Below, in pieces: positions 26,857 to 35,699 of a DNA stretch of 64,000 bases; positions within the stretch are counted from its first letter, which is position 1, and every line of letters begins with the position of its first letter. The stretch covers positions 2,416,501-2,480,500 of the forward strand of contig JADJWP010000002.1 in assembly GCA_016716305.1 (NCBI GenBank), in the 5' to 3' direction. The position numbers and the translations under genes are program-made. Below the pieces are notes generated by a model that was given only the letters and a program-made list of their open reading frames with translations, made no database searches and was not told the origin of the DNA. This stretch comes from Chloracidobacterium sp. GTDB lineage: Bacteria; Acidobacteriota; Blastocatellia; Pyrinomonadales; Pyrinomonadaceae.

Positions 26857-27393
26857 ATGACCGACGCCGCACCGACGGAAATTCAACCGCCGAAGCTTAA
26901 ACGATCGCAGAGCGGACAGATCGAACCGAATTCGATCGCAGATCTGATAGAGTGGTTTCTTCTTTACGATGAACGCACGGCGAGGATGCGGCACGTAATG
27001 GTCGAAGAGCTTTTTCAGTGGAAGCAGAAAGAGGACGAGGCGAACGGCGTCGTGACATATCCCTTCGAGAACGCTGAAGCGCGGTTTGCGATCGGGGTCT
27101 TTCAGGCTTTGCAGGAGAACGATTCGGAGCCGCTTCTGGGGCTTTGGATGAACGACGTCCTTGCCGCTTTGCATGAATCGCGCGAAACAAAACGCGAGCT
27201 CACCGAATCGAACAACCTCGACAGCAACATCGAATTGTCGCCTCTGCAAAAAGCAGATCTGCTTACGACGAACGTCGAGCGCAGATTATATCTTTCAAGC
27301 TGTTGGCTCGAAGCGTTGTGTACCGCTGAGGTTCGAGTTTTGGGCTGGGTCTACCAGGAGATCTACGGACGCCCATTCACGCCGGCTACTTGA
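26857..27393 (+). CDS. Hypothetical soluble protein
   Basis: Not recognised. From ATG 26857 it is 178 residues, mostly predicted alpha-helical and acidic, with no signal peptide or membrane segment. Notable segments are ADLIEWFLLYDERTARMRHV, ENAEARFAIGVFQALQEN and CWLEALCTAEVRVLGWVYQE. A TTG at 26836 would add seven residues; the ATG is preferred as the commoner codon. It is divergent from the TM2 gene (169-nt gap with no clear promoter visible) and its 3' end overlaps the next, convergent gene by 8 nt. Confidence 0.6.
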   Translation: MTDAAPTEIQPPKLKRSQSGQIEPNSIADLIEWFLLYDERTARMRHVMVEELFQWKQKEDEANGVVTYPFENAEARFAIGVFQALQENDSEPLLGLWMNDVLAALHESRETKRELTESNNLDSNIELSPLQKADLLTTNVERRLYLSSCWLEALCTAEVRVLGWVYQEIYGRPFTPAT

Positions 27394-28210
27394 ACACTTC
27401 GCACCGCTGCATTGAAGCGAACTGCATTCCCACAGCAAATGCTCTTTGACGCTGTTCGGCGGAGCCATGTGTGAACGTATCAGGCCGCACGACGCCCTGC
27501 GTTCGGCGCTGTATCATATCGTCACCGACCGCGCCGGCAGCACGAATGGCCTCTTCGATGTCCCCGACCTCGACCAGCCCTTTCTTCTGAGCATGGTTTG
27601 CCCAGATGCCGGCATAACAATCGGCCTGGAGCTCGAGGGCGACCGACAATTGGTTGTTTTGCCCGGCCCGCTGAACCTTCGCCATCGTACCCAGAAGGTT
27701 CTGAACGTGGTGGCCGACCTCGTGGGCGATGACATAGGCCTGTGCAAAGTCGCCGGGTGCGCGGAATTCGTTCTTTAGTTCGCGGAAGAAATCAAAATCC
27801 AGATAGAGCTTATAGTCGCCCGGACAATAGAACGGCCCGGTCGCGGCACTCGCATATCCGCAGGCCGATGAAACCTGGCCTGAGAAAAGCACCAGAACAG
27901 GAGCCCGATACTGCATCCGACGCTGCGCGGGCAATATCTCGCGCCATGCGTCCTCGGTGCTTCCCAGTACGGCACTCACGAACTGCCGATTCTCGTCGGG
28001 AGCCTGGTTGACGTTGTTGCTGGCCGTTGTAGGTGACTGAGTTTGGGTCGGAACACCACTCTCGAGCAGCTGGCGCGGATCGCCGCCAAGCAGGCAAACG
28101 ATCGCCGCCAAGATCAGGACACCGAGGCCTCCGCCGCCCAATGCGACCCCGCGGCCCATCCCGCGCCGGTCTTCGATGTTCGTGCTCTGCCGCTGATCTC
28201 TCCAACGCAT
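27386..28210 (-). CDS. Neutral zinc metallopeptidase, YpfJ family
   Basis: 274 residues from ATG 28210 (MRWRDQRQSTNIEDRRG, the typical opening of this family). A Gly-rich segment leads to one transmembrane helix (about residues 28-45, GVLILAAIVCLLGG). The catalytic domain has HEVGHHVQNLLG, with the HExxH zinc site, and a later LELQADCYAGIWA, whose glutamate and aspartate match the third-ligand region. YpfJ proteins are anchored zinc peptidases of unknown substrate. GGGGTT is the only ribosome-binding-site candidate. The longer open frame upstream has no supporting homology. Confidence 0.88.
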   Translation of the reverse strand: MRWRDQRQSTNIEDRRGMGRGVALGGGGLGVLILAAIVCLLGGDPRQLLESGVPTQTQSPTTASNNVNQAPDENRQFVSAVLGSTEDAWREILPAQRRMQYRAPVLVLFSGQVSSACGYASAATGPFYCPGDYKLYLDFDFFRELKNEFRAPGDFAQAYVIAHEVGHHVQNLLGTMAKVQRAGQNNQLSVALELQADCYAGIWANHAQKKGLVEVGDIEEAIRAAGAVGDDMIQRRTQGVVRPDTFTHGSAEQRQRAFAVGMQFASMQRCEVFK

Positions 28211-28290
28211 AACCAACCCCTCGCAAGCTTTGTGAGTTTTTAGAACGTGGTAGGATTCTATCACCTCGCGAGGTCGTTGCGAAACAACTA

Positions 28291-29181
28291 ATGAGTGAGC
28301 TCCTGGACGATTGGAAACAAAGCGGCGATAGGTTCGAACACCCTTACGGGACGATCTTCTATCGGCGGTCGGCGGACGAGCGAGAATCGTTTTTATGCCT
28401 TCATGGATTCCCGACAGCGTCTTTCGATTATCACTTGATCTGGAAACAGTTGGCCGCGATATATCCCGTAACTGCCTTTGACATGATCGGTTACGGATTC
28501 TCGTCAAAGCCGGCAACGCTCGGCTATACGACGTTCGACCAGGTCGATGTTCTCGAATCGCTCCTGACCCATTTAAAGCTTCGGCGCGTCCATATCGTCG
28601 CCCACGACTACGGCAACACGATCACGCAAGAGCTTTTGGCTCGGCAGGCCGAGGGCCGTCTTGATGTCGAGATCGCCTCGATCTGTTTTCTCAACGGAGC
28701 ATTGTTTCCGGAAACGCACCGGCCGATCTTCGCTCAGAAGCTATTGATCGGCCCGCTTGGTGCCCTTTTTGGCAGATTTATCCCGGATCCGATCTTCAGG
28801 AAAAACCTGGCATCGGTCTTCGGCGAACGGACGCAGCCGGATGAACCGTTACTTGACGACTATTTGGCGCTCTTTAAGCACAACCGCGGGAAGTTGGTCG
28901 CCCATAAATTGATCCGCTATATGCGTGAACGTGAGACGTATCGCGAGCGATGGGTTAAGCCGCTGACCGAACTCAAACAACCGTTCAGATTCATCAACGG
29001 CTCGGCTGATCCGGTTTCGGGAAAGCATCTGGTCGAACGGTTTCGCCAGGTCATTCCGGATCAAACCGATATTATCGAACTGACGGATATCGGGCATTTT
29101 CCACATGTCGAAGCTCCGGAAGTAGTTTTTCAGGCGATCCGCGAGTTCCATGAACAATTATCATCGGGCAGCCGTCGATGA
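28291..29181 (+). CDS. Alpha/beta hydrolase, haloalkane-dehalogenase/epoxide-hydrolase-like
   Basis: 296 residues with the alpha/beta-hydrolase fold. The oxyanion region is CLHGFPTAS; the nucleophile elbow is AHDYGNT with Asp at residue 106 instead of Ser, as in haloalkane dehalogenases and epoxide hydrolases; the acid region is INGSADPV; the catalytic His is in DIGHFPHVEAP. A cap domain lies around 140-215. The closest described type by these motifs is the MEST-like branch. The substrate cannot be deduced. Single gene. Confidence 0.82.
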   Translation: MSELLDDWKQSGDRFEHPYGTIFYRRSADERESFLCLHGFPTASFDYHLIWKQLAAIYPVTAFDMIGYGFSSKPATLGYTTFDQVDVLESLLTHLKLRRVHIVAHDYGNTITQELLARQAEGRLDVEIASICFLNGALFPETHRPIFAQKLLIGPLGALFGRFIPDPIFRKNLASVFGERTQPDEPLLDDYLALFKHNRGKLVAHKLIRYMRERETYRERWVKPLTELKQPFRFINGSADPVSGKHLVERFRQVIPDQTDIIELTDIGHFPHVEAPEVVFQAIREFHEQLSSGSRR

Positions 29182-29246
29182 ATCCGGCTCTCGGATTTAC
29201 TTGCGATCGGCCCGCTCCGCACGGCGTGAAGTATTTTCGCAAAATC

Positions 29247-29276
29247 TTGACAGAAGTAGAGTTACAGGATTATTAT
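29247..29276 (+). promoter_or_regulatory. Sigma-70-type promoter of the HU gene
   Basis: Consensus TTGACA (29247-29252), 18-nt spacer and TATTAT (29271-29276), about 60 nt ahead of the HU start. A strong, simple promoter fits an abundant nucleoid protein. Confidence 0.7.
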
Positions 29277-29336
29277 CTGTAAACGTCGGTAGCGGTTTTT
29301 TGTTTCTGCGTTTCATGCCTTACAAAGGAGGAAATG

Positions 29337-29615
29337 ATGATCAAGCTAGACATCGTCAACCTGGTTGCCGATAAGACTGGAGTTCCAAAACAAAAGGCAG
29401 AGCAAGTTGTCGATTCGCTGTTCAACGCGATGAAAGACGCTCTTGCTCAAGGCAAACGGATCGAGCTCAGGGGTTTCGGCGTTTTTGTTGTAAAGCCACG
29501 GAAGCGGGGTGTCGGGCGTAATCCCAGAACCGGAAAAGAGGTTCCGATACCGGCCGGTAAAACGATTCGATTCAAACCGGGCAAGGAATTGTCGGCTCAG
29601 GCCGTCAAGAAATAA
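29337..29615 (+). CDS. HU-family nucleoid DNA-binding protein
   Basis: Histone-like protein that bends and compacts DNA as a dimer. 92 residues from the second of two adjacent ATGs. The first (29334) lies only 2 nt after AAGGAGG, the second (29337) 5 nt. The N-terminal helix pair has LVADKTGVPKQKAEQVVDS, and the beta-arm signature GFGVFVVKPRKRGVGRNPRTG is intact, including the intercalating proline region. Transcribed alone between a clear promoter and a hairpin. Confidence 0.95.
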   Translation: MIKLDIVNLVADKTGVPKQKAEQVVDSLFNAMKDALAQGKRIELRGFGVFVVKPRKRGVGRNPRTGKEVPIPAGKTIRFKPGKELSAQAVKK

Positions 29616-29645
29616 AGTACAGAGTTTGTAGCTGTTTGCTGCATC

Positions 29646-29689
29646 GGCTGCGGATCACGGAATCTAAGGTTTTCTTGTGATCGGCAGCC
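29646..29689 (+). terminator. Probable terminator hairpin after the HU gene
   Basis: Arms GGCTGCGGATCAC (29646-29658) and GTGATCGGCAGCC (29677-29689) form a 13-bp stem with one mismatch and an 18-nt loop. The tail TTCATTTTC is a weak T tract, so termination may be partial. It ends 18 nt before the next gene. Confidence 0.5.
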
Positions 29690-29707
29690 TTCATTTTCAC
29701 CCCATCA

Positions 29708-30733
29708 ATGAACGATCCGGCGGACGTCACCGAGACATTCTACTTTGAACGCCAAGCCCTGATACCGACGGCAGCGACCTGGTTTCGCCACGGACTGCTG
29801 CTCCTGCTGACCATCGTAACAGCCACGATCGCCGGATCGATCTACCCGTTCGGACGTCTCCCATTCATGGTCGGGCCTGACCCGGAAACCTGGGCCGACG
29901 TTGCCGACCTGTTATATCAACTGCCCTACTCCTATTTGTCAGTCGTGGTGAACACGGTCTATCTATTGGCGACCGACTGGGAACTTCTTAAAGATGGCCT
30001 GAGTTTTTCCTTATCATTGCTTTTCATTCTTACATCGCATGAAATGGGGCATTACATCGCATGCCGGATATATCGTGTAGATGCGACCCTGCCATATTTT
30101 CTTCCGACACCGCCGATGATCGGGCCCGCCGGAACGTTTGGGGCATTTATTCGTATTCTCTCACCGTTTCCGTCTCGAAAGGCCGTTTTCGATATCGGCA
30201 TCGCCGGGCCGATAGCCGGATTCGTCGCGCTGATCCCGATCGCGATCATCGGGCTGATGACGATGGAGACGGCCATTCCTCAACAGGTCGGCCAGGGCGG
30301 CACTCTGGTATTTGCGGACCCGCTGCTGATACGCTTTGTTGCGATGATACTCGGACAGGATCTGACCTTCGGGATCGGAAATGCCTTCTATTTTGCGGCT
30401 TGGGTCGGACTGCTGGTAACGGCGCTGAACCTGATACCGTCAGGTCAGCTTGACGGCGGCCACGCGATCTATGCGATCTTTGGCGAGCGGGTCCATTATT
30501 GGACCGGTCGGATCGCGTTTGCGGTCATGGCAACGCTTTCGGTGATCGGGCTTGTCTATTTCAATAGCCCGAGCGGCTTTCTCATCGCAATATTGCTTGG
30601 GATAATGATGCGAATTCGACATCCCGAACCCTGGGACGACGCTCCGCTCGATGCAAAAAGAAGGATTCTCGCGGTCGTTACCTTGGCGATATTTGTGCTC
30701 AGTTTTGTGCCTTTTCCGATAAAGATCGGCTAG
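29708..30733 (+). CDS. Site-2 protease family membrane metalloprotease (M50)
   Basis: 341 residues with about seven hydrophobic segments. The zinc motif HEMGH is at residues 111-115 inside a helix, and the third ligand lies in NLIPSGQLDGGHAIYA. This arrangement defines intramembrane site-2 proteases, and the layout resembles the plant/cyanobacterial EGY branch. Such enzymes cleave membrane-tethered regulators, often anti-sigma factors; no anti-sigma gene is next to it, so the target is unknown. It ends 4 nt before the convergent neighbour's stop. Confidence 0.88.
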   Translation: MNDPADVTETFYFERQALIPTAATWFRHGLLLLLTIVTATIAGSIYPFGRLPFMVGPDPETWADVADLLYQLPYSYLSVVVNTVYLLATDWELLKDGLSFSLSLLFILTSHEMGHYIACRIYRVDATLPYFLPTPPMIGPAGTFGAFIRILSPFPSRKAVFDIGIAGPIAGFVALIPIAIIGLMTMETAIPQQVGQGGTLVFADPLLIRFVAMILGQDLTFGIGNAFYFAAWVGLLVTALNLIPSGQLDGGHAIYAIFGERVHYWTGRIAFAVMATLSVIGLVYFNSPSGFLIAILLGIMMRIRHPEPWDDAPLDAKRRILAVVTLAIFVLSFVPFPIKIG

Positions 30734-30737
30734 CAGA

Positions 30738-31754
30738 TCACGATTCTCCGGCCTGAGGAAGCATTCCCTTTATCTCGCGAACCATCTTTTGCACGTCCTC
30801 CTGACCGTCAAGGGCGATCATAAAGAAATCGTAACTCGTCTTAAAACAGACCATTCCGTTGCCGAAAAACCAAACGCCCTCAAGAAGCGGGTTGCCACCG
30901 ATCAGCCAGTCGATGGGCGCTCCCGTTATGGTCTTGGGATTGATGACGTTCGTCATCATCACCGCACCGGAGGCGAATGAGAAGGCGCCCAAGAGCGGCG
31001 CTCCGATCCGTCTGGCAATGTCCCGTTCAAACCGAATGCGCTCGATCTCGGCCTCGTCGAGCTTCCCTCTGGCGATCTTTTCTTCCTGCGACCGAAGGTA
31101 ACCGTCAAAGCGTTCGCCAAGCTGCTTTATCGACCAGGCAGGCAGGGCCGAGTTGAAAAGCCAATGCGAACTGATCCCGGTAAACACGACTCCAAGCCCG
31201 GCACCGACCGCCATCGAAACACCGGTGGCAGCGGCCTGCATCGGATTTTCCTGAACCCAATCGGACGCTCGCGATAGCGAACGAAAAGCAGAATCTACCG
31301 TACGGGTCCATCCGGCGCCCAGGCTGAACGCTTTCGAAACGCTTTTGACATTCTTGCCGACCGTCTCTTTAGCGTCGTCGAATATCTCGCCGGCCTTTTC
31401 ACCTGCGGTGCTTATGACGTCGCCGGCGGCCTTGCCCGCTTCGACAACTATCTCGCTTGCCTTGCCACCAGCGTCCTCAGCCGCGTCACGGAGCGGTTCG
31501 CTGACATTCCATGCCTTCTTTGCGGTCGCCTCGGCAGTCTTGATGGTCTCTTCAACGACGCCGACGGCCTGCTTGCCGACCTCGGATTTTTCCGCTTCTG
31601 CCTTTAGCTTTTCGGCGCCTTTCTGCGCGGTTTCGACGACTACTCGGGCCGTATCTTCGATCTTGTCGGTCAACCCGAGCTGTTTATCGATCTCGCTGAA
31701 TTTCTCTTTAGCGTCCTTCTGCCACTTGTCGAACCTGTCTTTATAATCGCTCAT
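30738..31754 (-). CDS. Amphipathic-helix-repeat (apolipoprotein-like) membrane-associated protein
   Basis: Not assigned to a family. 338 residues. The N-terminal 140 residues are Ala/Lys/Glu-rich, without proline, in 11-residue-like helical repeats (AQKGAEKLKAEAEKSEVG, EAGKAAGDVISTAGEKAGE), the style of LEA/apolipoprotein-like or YtxH-type proteins. The central part holds two hydrophobic stretches (ATGVSMAVGAGLGVVFTGIS and GAPLLGAFSFASGAVMMTN) flanking a charged segment. No signal peptide. It may associate with membranes under stress; that is inference from composition. It is convergent with the site-2 protease gene. Confidence 0.6.
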   Translation of the reverse strand: MSDYKDRFDKWQKDAKEKFSEIDKQLGLTDKIEDTARVVVETAQKGAEKLKAEAEKSEVGKQAVGVVEETIKTAEATAKKAWNVSEPLRDAAEDAGGKASEIVVEAGKAAGDVISTAGEKAGEIFDDAKETVGKNVKSVSKAFSLGAGWTRTVDSAFRSLSRASDWVQENPMQAAATGVSMAVGAGLGVVFTGISSHWLFNSALPAWSIKQLGERFDGYLRSQEEKIARGKLDEAEIERIRFERDIARRIGAPLLGAFSFASGAVMMTNVINPKTITGAPIDWLIGGNPLLEGVWFFGNGMVCFKTSYDFFMIALDGQEDVQKMVREIKGMLPQAGES

Positions 31755-31940
31755 ATTACCGCCTCAATTGTTGGATCCCATCGAAGATTACGAGTAAAAC
31801 TCGCAAATTGTTCGCCAATGCGGGAGATCGCAAACCTCTGGATCAAAGATTACATCACCGCGACGAAGAATCAACATTTATCTGTATGAACAAGGCTTTA
31901 TAGAGCCTTACCGCTATGATAATCTTATCATTGTTTCTTG

Positions 31941-32156
31941 ATGTTTATGCCGTTGGTGAAGTGTCCTAATTGCGGGCTGATGGCCGAATATTCCGGCAAC
32001 GAGTTTCGTCCCTTTTGCTCGGAACGGTGTAAGCTCCTTGATCTCGGGGCTTGGATCGACGAGGCGTATTCCGTGCCCGATGAAACGGCTGAGCTTACAG
32101 ATGCCGATATTGACGCCGTCGAGCGGGCGTTACAGGAAAAGGAATTAGACAGATAA
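31941..32156 (+). CDS. yacG: YacG-like zinc-finger protein (DNA gyrase inhibitor family)
   Basis: 71 residues from ATG 31941; ATG 31947 and TTG 31938 are alternatives. It has the YacG four-cysteine zinc site, CPNC then [14 protein letters not shown], with an acidic C-terminal tail. E. coli YacG binds GyrB and inhibits gyrase. Here it overlaps the following gene by one base (TAATG). Confidence 0.85.
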   Translation: MFMPLVKCPNCGLMAEYSGNEFRPFCSERCKLLDLGAWIDEAYSVPDETAELTDADIDAVERALQEKELDR

Positions 32157-32410
32157 TGGATTCGCCGATATTTGCTGCCGATCTGACGATCGGAACCGCG
32201 GCTATCGCATTCGGAGCGGTAGTTTTTATCGTTGTCTCCGCGGTAGCGTACATTGCTTTCAGATTGCTGCGGAAAAGCGTCAAGATGGCGTTGCGGCTGG
32301 CTGTTGTTGTCGCAATAATGGTGATCGGGCTTGTCGGCGGTCTATCGCTTTGGTGGTTCGTCGCGGGTGACGGACAGAAGGCAAAACCGGGCGCGTCGAG
32401 ACAGAAATGA
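32156..32410 (+). CDS. Small two-helix membrane protein, unknown function
   Basis: Not recognised. 84 residues with two hydrophobic segments (AIAFGAVVFIVVSAVAYIAF and LAVVVAIMVIGLVGGLSLWW) joined by a basic loop and ending in a Lys/Gly-rich tail. The ATG overlaps the yacG stop, so translation is probably coupled. A 6-bp hairpin GCAGGC-GCCTGC (32453-32470) follows about 45 nt downstream and may be a weak terminator. Confidence 0.6.
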   Translation: MDSPIFAADLTIGTAAIAFGAVVFIVVSAVAYIAFRLLRKSVKMALRLAVVVAIMVIGLVGGLSLWWFVAGDGQKAKPGASRQK

Positions 32411-32482
32411 CCGTTTGCGAGATCGATTCGGGCTTTATCCGCCAATGAAAATGCAGGCTGAAAGGCCTGCTCCGCGTTTTAA

Positions 32483-33718
32483 ATGCCAGAATCCGAAAAA
32501 ATCTCAAAGTTTCGCTTCTGGCGTAGGTACAAGGGACTTCCGCCTACAGTTTTCGCGCTCAGTCTTGTCAGTTTTTTGAACGACACATCGAGCGAGATAA
32601 TCTACCCGCTCTTGCCTGCCTTTCTGTTTCTTACGCTAGGGGCAACTCCGTTTGCGATCGGCTTGATCGAGGGATTGGCCGAATCGGTCGCGAGTATTCT
32701 AAAACTTTTTTCGGGTTATCTTAGCGATCGGTTCGGACGCCGAAAGCTGCCTGTATTTCTGGGATACTCGTTGGCCGCGGTAGTCCGGCCGATGCTCGCT
32801 TTCGTTACCAGCTGGCCGCAGGTCCTGGTCGTAAGGATGTCTGACCGCATCGGGAAAGGCATTCGAGGAGCGCCACGTGATGCATTGCTCGCCGCGGACG
32901 TGCCGGAGGACAAACGCGGCCTGGCGTTCGGTTTTAATCGGGCTGCAGACCATCTCGGTGCGGTCGTCGGGCCGATCGTCGCCTTCCTGCTGCTGACGTA
33001 TCTGGCCGTCGACCCGGAAAATCCGACCGCGATGGAATATCAGCGGGTGTTTTTATTCGCATCAGTTCCGGTGGCATTAGGCCTTTTTGTGATCGTATTT
33101 TTCGTCCACGAGGAGCGAAAACCGATCGAGAACGTCGACACGAATCCGATAAAGTTCTCGCTTCGGGAGTTTGACCCGAACTTCAAACGGTTTTTACTGA
33201 TCGTTGCCCTTTTCACCCTTTCAAATTCGACCGATGCGTTTTTGCTGCTCCGTGCAGAGCAAGCCGGCATCGCGCCGGCAATGCTGCCTCTGCTTTGGAT
33301 GGTGCTCCATTTCAGCAAGGTATTCAGTTCTTTGATCGGGGGCGAACTTTCGGACAAGTTTGGGCGAAAGACGCTGATCGTAAGCGGATGGGTCGTCTAC
33401 GCTGCGGTATACGGTGGGTTCGCATTCGTTGATTCCGCATGGCAGGCGTGGGTCTTGTTCATCATTTACGGCGCGTATTTCGGGCTGACCGAAGGCGTTG
33501 AAAAGGCGATGGTCGCCGACCTCGTAAAGGACGAGAAACGCGGCACGGGCTATGGTTTCTATAATCTCGCCTACGGCATCACGGTCTTTCCGGCATCCTT
33601 GCTTTTCGGATTTTTATGGTACCGATTCGGGCCCGAAACAGCGTTCCTGATCAGCGCATCGATCTCGATCGTGGCCGCGGGCTTTTTACTGACCGTAAAG
33701 GGGAACAATGACGAATAA
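32483..33718 (+). CDS. Major facilitator superfamily transporter
   Basis: 411 residues with 12 predicted membrane helices. The MFS motif A region is YLSDRFGRRKLP after helix 2, with a related loop GELSDKFGRKTLI after helix 8. The N-terminus includes SLVSFLNDTSSEIIYPLLP, found in a branch of uncharacterised MFS permeases often annotated as quinolone-resistance- or tetracycline-type exporters. Substrate unknown. A strong bidirectional terminator follows within 3 nt of the stop. Confidence 0.88.
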   Translation: MPESEKISKFRFWRRYKGLPPTVFALSLVSFLNDTSSEIIYPLLPAFLFLTLGATPFAIGLIEGLAESVASILKLFSGYLSDRFGRRKLPVFLGYSLAAVVRPMLAFVTSWPQVLVVRMSDRIGKGIRGAPRDALLAADVPEDKRGLAFGFNRAADHLGAVVGPIVAFLLLTYLAVDPENPTAMEYQRVFLFASVPVALGLFVIVFFVHEERKPIENVDTNPIKFSLREFDPNFKRFLLIVALFTLSNSTDAFLLLRAEQAGIAPAMLPLLWMVLHFSKVFSSLIGGELSDKFGRKTLIVSGWVVYAAVYGGFAFVDSAWQAWVLFIIYGAYFGLTEGVEKAMVADLVKDEKRGTGYGFYNLAYGITVFPASLLFGFLWYRFGPETAFLISASISIVAAGFLLTVKGNNDE

Positions 33719-33720
33719 CG

Positions 33721-33746
33721 AAAAAGGCGGGAAGGCCCGCCTTTTT
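33721..33746. terminator. Bidirectional intrinsic terminator between the MFS and M48 genes
   Basis: AAAAAGGCGGG (33721-33731), loop AAGG, CCCGCCTTTTT (33736-33746): an 11-bp perfect stem with a T run on both strands. It serves the convergent MFS gene (plus) and M48 peptidase gene (minus). Confidence 0.9.
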
Positions 33747-33769
33747 GCATTTCTTACCTTTGTCCACAC

Positions 33770-35185
33770 CTACATCGAATAGTCGTTGAGCCTGATGGAA
33801 TTTAGAGCATTTTGAAACGCACTATCGTATCGGGTCAGCTCATTTTGCGGAGCCACGGCGATAAAGTAGAAGAGGTCGCCGTTTCTCAGTTTCGCTGTAT
33901 AGACCCTGACCGACTCATTGCGACGATTGACGGGCGATTGACCGGTCAAAGTAATCGCCTGGCCTTGACGCCCCGCAAAACGCGCGCTTTGGAAACCGGT
34001 TTGCCGGCGAAGGTAAGTATTGCTTTGCAGCAGCCCGTTGACAAAGGTCTGTGTATCCTGCGACAGACTCCCGTTCTGTCCGCGGTAAACGCCGATCATG
34101 ACGCCGTGTGTGATCCCCTGGTTTCCAAATGCTCCCTGGGGAGCAAACGTCACATCGCTTTGGGTAGGGAATTCCTGCCAGTTGCTCGGGACATTCATTC
34201 GTATCCAATCGCCGCTTGAGTATGCCCGGACCCTCGTTGAAGGTGCCGGAACCGAATTAGAATATCTTCCGCCCGACATTGGATTCGTCCCCGATTCGCC
34301 CCCGCTCGGATTCGATTTCTGGATCTCGGCCATTGTGCGTGCGGGAGGCATTGCCCTTAGCCTTTCCTGAACCCGCTGGAAATCGCGGGTGATCTTGATC
34401 GGTGTCGGCGAGACATTCAACAAACGCGCTTCGGCGTTTATCTTCTGAAAACGATTGCCCGGATCGGGGTGGCTGCTCAGCCATTCAGGTGCGCGGCCGC
34501 CGCCCTGTTGAGCGATCGTCTGGAACATATTTGCCAGATCGCTTGGGTCATAACCCGCACTTGCCATTATCTGCGAACCGAGTATATCGGCCTGAGTTTC
34601 GTACTCGCGGCTGTACTTCGTCATCCAGGCCTGTGCGGTCAGGGCTCCCAGCTGGGCGCCGGTCTGCCCGCCAAGGATCGCACCGCCGAGGATCAATCCG
34701 ATCGTGCCGAGCTGGCTGCCGAGGCTGCCTTGTTTGGTTGCCTGTGCGGTTCCGTGCCGGAGCGCGATATGGCTTATCTCATGGGCCATCACGCCAGCCA
34801 TCTCGCCTTCGTTACGAGCGGCCTGTATCATCCCGCGATTTACGTACATTGGGCCGCCGGGCAATGCAAAGGCGTTGATATCACTGGCATTGACGACCTT
34901 GAATCCGTAATCGAAAGCAGGTATCCGGAACTGCGAAGGTATGTTCGCAACAAGCCTGGCGCCGACCCGTTCGACATAATCGGAGGCGAGTTGGTCGTCC
35001 AGGATCGGGAATTGCTGCTCAACCTGTACCGCGGTCTTCCTGCCAAGATCGACATCCTCTTCGATCTTATACTTGTTCTTCGGCATTGATACGCGCGTCT
35101 GGGCGATCGCCGTCAGCGGCGTAGCCGCAATGGCCCAAAGTGCCATAATGGCTATGAACCTGGTTCGAAAATGTGTGCGTTTCAT
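33770..35185 (-). CDS. Secreted M48-family metallopeptidase with C-terminal extension
   Basis: 471 residues. Signal peptide with cleavage near AIAQ at residue 29. The catalytic domain has HEISH at 135-139 (H135, E136, H139) and the third ligand in YETQADILGSQIM, as in BepA/LoiP-type peptidases that work on outer-membrane proteins in the periplasm. A Gly/Ser-rich linker (about 290-320) leads to a C-terminal domain of about 150 residues with GDWIRMNVPSNWQEFP, outside the peptidase fold. Substrate unknown. It is transcribed toward the bidirectional terminator. Confidence 0.87.
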   Translation of the reverse strand: MKRTHFRTRFIAIMALWAIAATPLTAIAQTRVSMPKNKYKIEEDVDLGRKTAVQVEQQFPILDDQLASDYVERVGARLVANIPSQFRIPAFDYGFKVVNASDINAFALPGGPMYVNRGMIQAARNEGEMAGVMAHEISHIALRHGTAQATKQGSLGSQLGTIGLILGGAILGGQTGAQLGALTAQAWMTKYSREYETQADILGSQIMASAGYDPSDLANMFQTIAQQGGGRAPEWLSSHPDPGNRFQKINAEARLLNVSPTPIKITRDFQRVQERLRAMPPARTMAEIQKSNPSGGESGTNPMSGGRYSNSVPAPSTRVRAYSSGDWIRMNVPSNWQEFPTQSDVTFAPQGAFGNQGITHGVMIGVYRGQNGSLSQDTQTFVNGLLQSNTYLRRQTGFQSARFAGRQGQAITLTGQSPVNRRNESVRVYTAKLRNGDLFYFIAVAPQNELTRYDSAFQNALNSIRLNDYSM

Positions 35186-35369
35186 TTTTTCCCTCCTGGA
35201 GATTTCAGACCCAGTTTAGACGATTCTTAACGGTGGTCACAACAAAGCCGCGGACCGAGTTGAGATGAAGGCCCGGGCACTCGTGGTTGGCTGGAAACGA
35301 ACGGTGTGGCAAACTGACGGCTTGTATGCTCAATTGATGCCGAGGTGCAGGGATCAGGTGACCGGTATC

Positions 35370-35570
35370 CTAGTGGGATAAGGCGTTGGAGGTCTTTTCG
35401 ACATCTTTCAAACGACCCTTTTCGCTCGGGTCATCAATATCGATCTGAAGCGCGGCTTTTACGCGCCCGATCAGGTCGAGTGCTTCGCGGGATTCGATCT
35501 TGTTAGAAAGACGCTTTTCTACTAAAAACGCATATGCGAGGTCGTTTTCGAGCTCGTCTATCAAATTCAT
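35370..35570 (-). CDS. Small hypothetical protein
   Basis: Not recognised. 66 residues from ATG 35570 (MNLIDELENDLAYAF), preceded by TGGGGAATAT. Charged and helical (EKRLSNKIESREALDLIGRVKAA), no cysteines, no signal. A longer version starting at 35627 is possible, but the extra part is not helical and lacks a ribosome-binding site. The region 35186-35369 upstream of the M48 gene holds nothing I recognise. Confidence 0.5.
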   Translation of the reverse strand: MNLIDELENDLAYAFLVEKRLSNKIESREALDLIGRVKAALQIDIDDPSEKGRLKDVEKTSNALSH

Positions 35571-35670
35571 ATATTCCCCAACTGACCAACAGCCGGTAAG
35601 GCCTGTCGGCGTTTGAATCGAATTCACGGGATGGAAAATGATCGTTGTACGAAAAAGCCTATGAAACCGA

Positions 35671-35699
35671 TGTTAATCCAGTGTTAACGAAATGTTAAC
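35671..35699 (+). promoter_or_regulatory. Pho-box-like array upstream of pstS
   Basis: Three 7-bp direct repeats TGTTAAT, TGTTAAC, TGTTAAC at 35671-35677, 35682-35688 and 35693-35699, separated by 4 nt, giving an 11-bp period. The 7+4 architecture is that of the PhoB box (E. coli CTGTCAT repeats) and the TTAACA core resembles PhoP boxes. Two TATAAT candidates follow (35738-35743 and 35771-35776). Binding by a PhoB-like regulator during phosphate starvation is inferred; no phoB/phoR gene is in the window. Confidence 0.65.

Noticed and set aside
29150..29374. 74-codon frame spanning the end of the hydrolase gene and the HU promoter
   Set aside because: It overlaps a consensus promoter and the HU start in another frame with no homology.
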